DNA of 56,085 bases. Source: Amycolatopsis orientalis DSM 40040 = KCTC 9412 (GTDB lineage: Bacteria; Actinomycetota; Actinomycetes; Mycobacteriales; Pseudonocardiaceae). The notes under the pieces were generated by a model. The model did no database searches. It saw nothing but the letters and a program-made list of their open reading frames with translations, and was not told where the DNA came from. The stretch is taken from NCBI RefSeq assembly GCF_000478275.1, contig NZ_ASJB01000090.1:466-56550 (forward strand), given 5' to 3'. Shown piece by piece: positions 50,984-56,085 of this stretch (position 1 is the first letter of the stretch; every line of letters begins with the position of its first letter). The translations under genes and the position numbers were made by a program.

Positions 50984-52370
50984 CGCGGTGCGCTCGACGC
51001 GTTTCCGGGTCGCGCTGACGGCGTTCGCGGCCTCGCTCCTCGCGCTCGGTGTGGTGTCGGCCTGGCTGGTGGCCGATGCCCAGAACCGGCTGGAGAACGG
51101 CGCGGCGCAGGTGGCGCGCGCCAGGGCGGCGGCGATCGTCCAGGTGCTCAACACCGGCGCCAAGCCCGCCGACCTGCGCTTGCTCGTGCGGGACTCCGCC
51201 TACGAGGTGACCGACCAGCTGGGCAGACGGCTGATCACCTGCCCCGGTCTGCGGCACGGCTCGATCGCCCCGACCGACGGGTTCCAGCTCGGCGATTCCG
51301 TGACGGTGCTCCGGCCCGGCGACGTCGATCTGGCGATGGAGGAGTCGGTCGGCTGCCAGTGGATCCTCGGCCGGAACGTCGAGATCACCGAAACCCGGGT
51401 ACACGTCGCGGCGGATACGAGCGGCGACAGCAAATACCACATCTACGCCGCCGCCAGGGTCGACGAATCCGGTCAGGCGGCGCTCGACGCGGTGCGGACG
51501 ACCTTGCTCGTGGGTGTTCCGGTGATCGCCCTCCTGATCGGTGTGATCGCCTGGCTCGCGGTACGCCGGGCGCTGCGTCCGGTGGAGGCGATCCGGGCCG
51601 AGGTCGCGGAGATCGGCGCGCACGACCTCTCCCGCCGCGTGCCGGCCCCCGGCAGCGCCGACGAGATCGCGAAGCTCGCGGAAACGATGAACACGATGCT
51701 CGCGCGCCTGGACACCGCGGTCACCCGGCAGAGCCGGTTCACCTCGGACGCGTCGCATGAACTCCGCACGCCGCTGGCCTCGCTGCGGACGCAGCTGGAG
51801 GTCCTGCTCGCGCATCCGGACCGGCTGGACTGGCGCGAAGCCTGCCGCAACGCGCTCCTCGACATCACCCGGCTGCAGGATCTCGTCGCCGACCTCGTGC
51901 TGCTCGGCAAGCTGGACAACGCCGTACCCGCACGGCTCACGCCGGTGCGGCTGTCGGAGGTGGTCGAGTCCTGTCGCTCCGGACGGCAGGGGGTGCGGGC
52001 CGAGATCACGGGGGATCCGGTGGTTTCCGGCGATCGCGTCCGTTTGGAACGCCTGCTCCGCAACCTGGTCGACAACGCGCAGCGCCACACCCGGACCGGC
52101 GTCACAGTCTCGGTGTCCACAGTGGACGGCGGCTGCCTGCTGACGGTCACCGACGACGGCCACGGTATCCCGGCCGCCGACCGCGAGCGGGTGTTCGACC
52201 GGTTCGTGCGGCTGGACGACGGGCGTGCGCGTGACGAAGGCGGTGCCGGTCTCGGGCTGGCGATCGTCGCCGAGATCGCCCACGCCCACGGCGGCACCGT
52301 CGAGGTCGCCGACCACGACGGCGGGGCCCGCCTCGTCGTCCGCCTGCCGTCGGCGGAAACGCGAAGCTGA
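50976..52370 (+). CDS. Membrane sensor histidine kinase
   Basis: 464-residue kinase from GTG 50976, coupled to the response-regulator gene. It has a first transmembrane helix (about 10-33), an extracellular sensor region (about 34-165), a second helix (TTLLVGVPVIALLIGVIAWL), a HAMP domain (about 190-243) and the kinase core. Phospho-acceptor His261 is in SDASHELRTPLASL; the N box reads LLRNLVDNAQRHT, and the G boxes DDGHGIP and GGAGLGLAIV follow. The sensor part carries two cysteines (TCPG; SVGCQW) that could form a disulfide or sense redox, which is inference. Confidence 0.93.
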   Translation: MPDAVRSTRFRVALTAFAASLLALGVVSAWLVADAQNRLENGAAQVARARAAAIVQVLNTGAKPADLRLLVRDSAYEVTDQLGRRLITCPGLRHGSIAPTDGFQLGDSVTVLRPGDVDLAMEESVGCQWILGRNVEITETRVHVAADTSGDSKYHIYAAARVDESGQAALDAVRTTLLVGVPVIALLIGVIAWLAVRRALRPVEAIRAEVAEIGAHDLSRRVPAPGSADEIAKLAETMNTMLARLDTAVTRQSRFTSDASHELRTPLASLRTQLEVLLAHPDRLDWREACRNALLDITRLQDLVADLVLLGKLDNAVPARLTPVRLSEVVESCRSGRQGVRAEITGDPVVSGDRVRLERLLRNLVDNAQRHTRTGVTVSVSTVDGGCLLTVTDDGHGIPAADRERVFDRFVRLDDGRARDEGGAGLGLAIVAEIAHAHGGTVEVADHDGGARLVVRLPSAETRS

Positions 52371-52386
52371 AGACGTCTTCAGCTTC
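52363..52386. terminator. 24-bp perfect palindrome across the kinase stop codon
   Basis: Self-complementary through its whole length (arms GAAGCTGAAGAC and its complement), overlapping the TGA at 52368-52370. It can act as a terminator hairpin or a protein site; its right half is also the first of the repeats before the acyltransferase gene. Confidence 0.6.
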
Positions 52387-52410
52387 CTTAAGCTTCGGTT
52401 CAGCGTTCGG
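52379..52410 (+). promoter_or_regulatory. Probable response-regulator direct repeats
   Basis: Three near-identical units begin at 52379 (TCAGCTTCCT), 52389 (TAAGCTTCGGT) and 52400 (TCAGCGTTCGG), 10-11 bases apart, i.e. on one helix face. This is the usual layout of OmpR-family binding sites. The response regulator just upstream is the likely ligand and the acyltransferase gene the target. Confidence 0.6.
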
Positions 52411-52427
52411 GCCCGAACCTTCGGGCC
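52410..52427 (+). promoter_or_regulatory. Hairpin flush against the acyltransferase start codon
   Basis: GGCCCGAA and TTCGGGCC pair perfectly around CC, ending at the base just before ATG 52428. A hairpin here would occupy the ribosome-binding position; no Shine-Dalgarno sequence is otherwise seen. Confidence 0.5.
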
Positions 52428-53555
52428 ATGTTCCCCGCTTCACGCCGCTCCTGGTGGCGGCCGCTCGGCCACGCCGAGTACCTGGCCTCGTCCTGGTTCC
52501 CCGGTCTCACCGGGGTGCGCGCGCTCGCCGCCGTGGCCGTCGTGTTCTTCCACTACGGCGGCCCCGTCGTCGACGGCCTGCAGGGCTGGATCGCCGTCCA
52601 GTTGTTCTTCGTGCTGTCCGGATTCCTGATCACCACGCTGTCCCTGCGCGAAGAGGACCGCGCCGGGCGGATCTCGCTGCGGGACTTCTACCTCCGCCGC
52701 GTCTTCCGGATCATGCCGGTGTACTTCGTGCTCCTGGCACTGACCACGCTCGCGGTGACGATCGGCGGCACCTACGGGAGCAGCAGGCTCGCCGACGCCA
52801 TGCCGTACTACCTCGTCTTCGGCAACGAACTCGTCGACTACAACACGCCCTATCCGACCTCGTGGTCGCTGGGCGTGGAGGAAAAGTTCTACCTGGTCTG
52901 GCCCGCGCTGCTGGTGCTCACGTCGTTCGCGCGAAGCGGGAAGACGGCGCTGCGACTGCTGCTCGGCGCGTCGGCCGTCCTCGGCGTGGTGCTGTTCGCG
53001 CTGCCGCTGGCGCCGTCGCACACCTGGGCGAGTCTCTCGGTGCATTACTGCTCGCTGGTCATCGGCTGCCTGCTGGCGATGACACTCCATCATCCGCGGG
53101 GGTTCGCCCTCCTGCGGCCACTGACCAGTCCCGTCGCCGCCCTCGTGCTCGGCTGCGGATTCGTGGTGCTGCAGTTCTCCGTGGGACCGCTGACGAAGGC
53201 ACTCGGCGGGTACTGGCAGTTCGTGGTCCCGGTCTACGCGGCGGGTTCGGCGCTGCTGCTCGTGGCCGTCGTTTCGCCGGGGCCGGTCCGGGCCCTGCTC
53301 GCGAGCAGGCCGATGACCTTCGTCGGCGACCGCTCGTACGCGCTCTACCTCGCCCAGACCGGAGCCGCCGGGGTGACCGGCTGGCTGCTGCCCAGCGGGC
53401 TCGCCAAGGCCGCGGCGACCACGGCGGTCGCCCTGCTGTTCGCCTGCGCCCTGCGCCGGTGGGTCGAACAGCCTGCCATCGCCTACGGCCGGAAGGTGAT
53501 CGGACGACGCGCGCCCGCCGAGCCTCCGGTGGAGGCCACGGCGGGCGCGAGGTGA
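52428..53555 (+). CDS. Membrane acyltransferase family 3 (OafA/YrhL type)
   Basis: 375-residue integral membrane acyltransferase with about ten helices. The family start is clear: PGLTGVRALAAVAVVFFHYG, with the catalytic-type His in FFHYG, then QLFFVLSGFLITTLSLREE and RDFYLRRVFRIMPVYFVLL. SWSLGVEEKFYLVWPALLVL is the conserved SLxxEExFY motif. It transfers acetyl or other acyl groups to cell-surface glycans or lipids. It follows the two-component genes and probably is their regulated target. The acceptor cannot be named. Confidence 0.92.
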   Translation: MFPASRRSWWRPLGHAEYLASSWFPGLTGVRALAAVAVVFFHYGGPVVDGLQGWIAVQLFFVLSGFLITTLSLREEDRAGRISLRDFYLRRVFRIMPVYFVLLALTTLAVTIGGTYGSSRLADAMPYYLVFGNELVDYNTPYPTSWSLGVEEKFYLVWPALLVLTSFARSGKTALRLLLGASAVLGVVLFALPLAPSHTWASLSVHYCSLVIGCLLAMTLHHPRGFALLRPLTSPVAALVLGCGFVVLQFSVGPLTKALGGYWQFVVPVYAAGSALLLVAVVSPGPVRALLASRPMTFVGDRSYALYLAQTGAAGVTGWLLPSGLAKAAATTAVALLFACALRRWVEQPAIAYGRKVIGRRAPAEPPVEATAGAR

Positions 53556-53568
53556 GCGGATCCCGCTG

Positions 53569-55017
53569 TCAGTGGTGCGCGGTCGCCGCGCCCGCGCCGG
53601 CGCTCTTCTTGACGAACAGGGAGCCGGCGAACGCGGCCAGCCCGACACAACCGGCGACCATGAACGTGGTGCGGATACCCGCGGCGTCGGGGCTGGCCGC
53701 CCCCGCGGTGGTCGTGCTCGCCGTGGCCACCGCGATGAACAGGGCGGTGCCGAGCGCGCCGGCGAGCTGCTGAAGGGTGGCGAGGATCGCGCTGCCGTGT
53801 GAATAGAGGTGCTCGGGCAGCGAACCGAGGGATTCGGTCATCAGCGGCGTCATCATGAGGCCGAGGCCGCCCATGAGGACGACGTGGATGGCGATGACCG
53901 CGACCAGCGGTGATCCCGGGCCGAGCAGGGCGAACAGCCACATCGAGGCGGCCATCGCGGCCGCGCCGGGGATCACCAGGGGCCGGGGGCCGAAGCGGTC
54001 GTACAGCGCGCCGACCGGACGGCCGAGCAGCCCGAGGACCAGGCCGCCGGGGAGCACCGCGAGCCCGCTGACGAAGGTGCTGGTGTGCAGGACGGTCTGC
54101 AGGTACAGCGGAAGCAGGATCGCCGCGGCGCCGAGCAGGCACATGAACAGCAGCGCCGTCAGTACCAGCGAGACGACGAAACTGCGGTGGGTGAACGGGC
54201 GCAGGTCCAGCAGCGCGCGATCTTCCTTCTGGAGGCGCAACTGCCGCCAGGTGAACACCGCGAGTGCCACGACACCGACCGCGATCGGCGCCCACGGCGG
54301 CACCGGCTGATGCCCGCCCGCGGACTCGCCGGACACCGACAGGCCGTACAACACGCCGCCGAAACCGAGGGCGGAAAGGATCACCGAAAGCACGTCCAGC
54401 GGCACCTTGCGGGTGTCGCTGTCCAACCGCAGCTGCAGCATGCCGACCACCAGGGCGGCGAGCGCGAGCGGCAGCACGATCCAGAACATCCAGCGCCAGC
54501 CGAGCGAGGAGAGCACGGCGCCGCCGATGGTCGGGCCGATGGCCGGGGCGACCGCGATGACGATGGTGATCGTGCCCATCGTGGCGCCGCGTTTCTCCAC
54601 CGGCACCAGGCGCATCACCGTGGTCATCAGCAGCGGCAGCATCACCGCGGTACCGCACGCCTGGATGACCCGGCCGGTCAGCAGGAGCGCGAAGCCCGGC
54701 GCGAGCGCGCTGACCAGGGTGCCGGTGCTGAACAGGGTCAGCGAGGCGAGGAAGACCTGACGCGGGGTGAACCGTTCGAGCAGGAACCCGGTGGTCGGGA
54801 TGACGACCGCCATGGTGAGCAGGAAGCCGCTGGTCAGCCACTGCACGGTGGTGGTCGGGACCTTGAGGTCGACGGTCAGGTCGCGCAGCGCGACGCTGAG
54901 GATGGTCTCGTTCAGGATCATCACGAACGCGGAAAGGACCAGCACCCCGATCAGGAGCCCGGCGCGCGCCGGTGCCCTTTCCTGGTCGTGGGAGGTTTCG
55001 GGCAGGGTTTCGGTCAT
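53569..55017 (-). CDS. DHA2-family multidrug MFS exporter (EmrB/QacA type)
   Basis: 482-residue, about 14-helix drug:proton antiporter. DHA2 landmarks: SAFVMILNETILSVALRDL in helix 1, WLTSGFLLTMAVVIPTTGFL, the motif-C-like region IVIAVAPAIGPTIGGAVLS, and LGWRWMFWIVLPLALAALVV. The ATG at 55017 faces the divergent gene at 55237. No regulator is adjacent on its own strand. The substrate is unknown; lincomycin- or methylenomycin-type resistance proteins belong here. Confidence 0.92.
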   Translation of the reverse strand: MTETLPETSHDQERAPARAGLLIGVLVLSAFVMILNETILSVALRDLTVDLKVPTTTVQWLTSGFLLTMAVVIPTTGFLLERFTPRQVFLASLTLFSTGTLVSALAPGFALLLTGRVIQACGTAVMLPLLMTTVMRLVPVEKRGATMGTITIVIAVAPAIGPTIGGAVLSSLGWRWMFWIVLPLALAALVVGMLQLRLDSDTRKVPLDVLSVILSALGFGGVLYGLSVSGESAGGHQPVPPWAPIAVGVVALAVFTWRQLRLQKEDRALLDLRPFTHRSFVVSLVLTALLFMCLLGAAAILLPLYLQTVLHTSTFVSGLAVLPGGLVLGLLGRPVGALYDRFGPRPLVIPGAAAMAASMWLFALLGPGSPLVAVIAIHVVLMGGLGLMMTPLMTESLGSLPEHLYSHGSAILATLQQLAGALGTALFIAVATASTTTAGAASPDAAGIRTTFMVAGCVGLAAFAGSLFVKKSAGAGAATAHH

Positions 55018-55224
55018 CTGTGTGGGGCTCCTGGAGGCCGCGGTCCGCGTTGGGCCGCCTTCGGCGCCGTCAACGGTGACAGCGAAGGCGAGACTGATGT
55101 GGGTTCAGTCTGCCTGTGCCGGTCGGTGCGTGTCACGTCGATTTCCGTAGTGAGTACGGCCACTTCGCGCCGGGCGGACGGCCGGTCCGCACGGGAGAGG
55201 AACGGATTTCCCGTCGTACCAAGA

Positions 55225-55230
55225 TAAAAT
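55225..55230 (+). promoter_or_regulatory. -10 box for a leaderless gene
   Basis: TAAAAT ends six bases before the GTG 55237, so transcription would start on the start codon. No ribosome site is present. No convincing -35 box was found. Confidence 0.5.
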
Positions 55231-55236
55231 CGGGCT

Positions 55237-56085
55237 GTGACCACTGAGATCACGGCGGATCGATGGCGAGCGGTGCGGCGAGCCTATCGGGTGACGGGAG
55301 CGCGTTTCGCCGAAATGGTGAGCGGCGTTCCGGATCCGGACGCGAAGGTCACCGCGGAGTGGACCGTGGCCGACACCGTCGCCCACGTCGCGTTGATCGC
55401 GAAGATGTACGTGTCGCTGGCGCGGCCGGACGAGGCCCACCTGCTGGACGCCCGCGGACAGGGGCAGGTCGCGAAGACCACTGTGGACACGGTTTCCGTG
55501 CTGAACGCCATGGTGCTGAAGGATTTTCCCGAACGCGACCTCGGCGTACTGGTGTCAGGGTTGCTCGCTGACATCGAGGAAGTGCTGCGAGTGACCGAGG
55601 ACGCCGACCCGGCGACCCCGCTGCCCTGGCTCGGCGACTCGAAGGTGCCGCTGGCGGGTGTCCTCGCGCATCTGGTCAACGAACTGCACATCCACGGCTG
55701 GGACATCGCGCGGGCGCTCAAGCTGCCGTGGACCATCCCGCCTGCCGACGCGGCCTTGTTCTTCGACCTCTTCCTGGTGGGCGTGCTGAGCCAGGACATC
55801 GGGCGGCTGCTCGACACCGACGAGCCGCCACGGGAACGGCGTATCGCGGTGGCCTTCCGGTCGGCGTACACGGCTCCGGTCGTGCTGGTGCTGCACCGCG
55901 GCCGGGTCACCGTCGAGGAGCCCGGCGGCCCGGTCGACGCGCGGATCTCGTTCGATCCGGCGTCGCTGAACCTGATGTTGTTCCACCGGGTCGGCAAGGC
56001 GCGTTCCGCGCTGACACGCAAGATCGTCATCGGCGGCCCCCGGCCGTGGCTGCTGCCCGCCTTCCTGCGCGTGGTCCGCCTGCCG
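55237..56085 (+). CDS. Mycothiol-dependent maleylpyruvate isomerase-like protein, 3' end beyond window
   Basis: At least 283 residues from GTG 55237, open to the window's end. The N-terminal helical part has AEWTVADTVAHVALIAKMY and LAHLVNELHIHGWDIARAL, the histidine-bearing DinB-like/MDMPI motifs that bind metal. The later part (FRSAYTAPVVLVLHRGRVTV, ISFDPASLNLMLFHR) has the look of an SCP2-like C-terminal domain often fused to it. Such proteins are mycothiol-dependent isomerases or conjugating enzymes, matching an actinomycete. A -10 box directly before the GTG suggests a leaderless transcript. The gene is divergent from the drug exporter. Specific reaction is unknown. Confidence 0.8.
   Translation, partial: MTTEITADRWRAVRRAYRVTGARFAEMVSGVPDPDAKVTAEWTVADTVAHVALIAKMYVSLARPDEAHLLDARGQGQVAKTTVDTVSVLNAMVLKDFPERDLGVLVSGLLADIEEVLRVTEDADPATPLPWLGDSKVPLAGVLAHLVNELHIHGWDIARALKLPWTIPPADAALFFDLFLVGVLSQDIGRLLDTDEPPRERRIAVAFRSAYTAPVVLVLHRGRVTVEEPGGPVDARISFDPASLNLMLFHRVGKARSALTRKIVIGGPRPWLLPAFLRVVRLP

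Overview
The window is about 56 kb of very GC-rich DNA with strong G/C third-position bias, dense operons with ATGA-type overlaps, GTG/TTG starts, a 13E12-type HNH gene and 14-bp CebR/CelR-like cellulose operators. This fits a soil actinomycete of the Pseudonocardiales, most likely Amycolatopsis or a close relative (inference from gene style and content; no marker gene is present). No rRNA, tRNA, CRISPR array, transposase or phage gene was seen.

Layout. (1) 1-1.3 kb: a frameshifted 13E12 HNH gene and a decayed second copy. (2) 1.3-5.8 kb: a secreted cellulase pair (GH48 exocellulase, GH5 endocellulase) behind a perfect CebR-type operator. (3) 5.8-16.8 kb: a homoprotocatechuate/4-hydroxyphenylacetate catabolic island: a six-gene minus-strand operon (FAH-RraA fusion, GntR regulator, semialdehyde dehydrogenase, extradiol dioxygenase, hydratase, aldolase), a divergent MHS-type importer, then an IclR regulator divergent from the two-component hydroxylase. 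A cluster of intergenic hairpins lies between importer and IclR gene. (4) 17.0-21.4 kb: a compact cluster of nucleotide-chemistry genes (HIT, ThiL-like AIR-synthase fold, membrane/GAF-like protein, methyltransferase; convergent HIT and cytidylate kinase) with no recognised pathway; this is the best candidate for something undescribed. (5) 22.1-25.6 kb: furA-katG and a ZIP metal transporter, followed by a 63-residue Cys-rich peptide gene. (6) 26-28.5 kb: a SnoaL-like protein and two secreted propeller-like proteins. (7) 28.6-32.1 kb: an alkane-hydroxylase operon (AlkB-rubredoxin fusion, ferredoxin, ferredoxin reductase, TetR). (8) 32.2-38.6 kb: two export modules (ArsR/MFS and MarR/MMPL) and an SDR-DUF2867 protein. 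(9) 38.6-48.2 kb: a LacI-controlled arabinogalactan locus (ABC importer without its ATPase, GH51, GH35, secreted GH30-ricin). (10) 48.3-50.2 kb: a secreted CBM2-GH6 cellobiohydrolase behind two cellulose operators. (11) 50.3-56.1 kb: a two-component system, an acyltransferase with probable response-regulator repeats, a DHA2 drug exporter and a partial mycothiol-dependent-isomerase-like gene.

How it works together: the secreted GH48, GH5 and GH6 enzymes cover exo- and endo-attack on crystalline cellulose and share one operator class, so they probably answer to one CebR-like repressor encoded elsewhere. The arabinogalactan genes have a separate local LacI regulator with its own paired operators. 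With the hydroxyphenylacetate, alkane and peroxidase genes the window reads as a plant-litter-degradation region. A 46-bp palindrome occurs four times, always at gene 3' ends, and a second roughly 85-bp hairpin element occurs twice.
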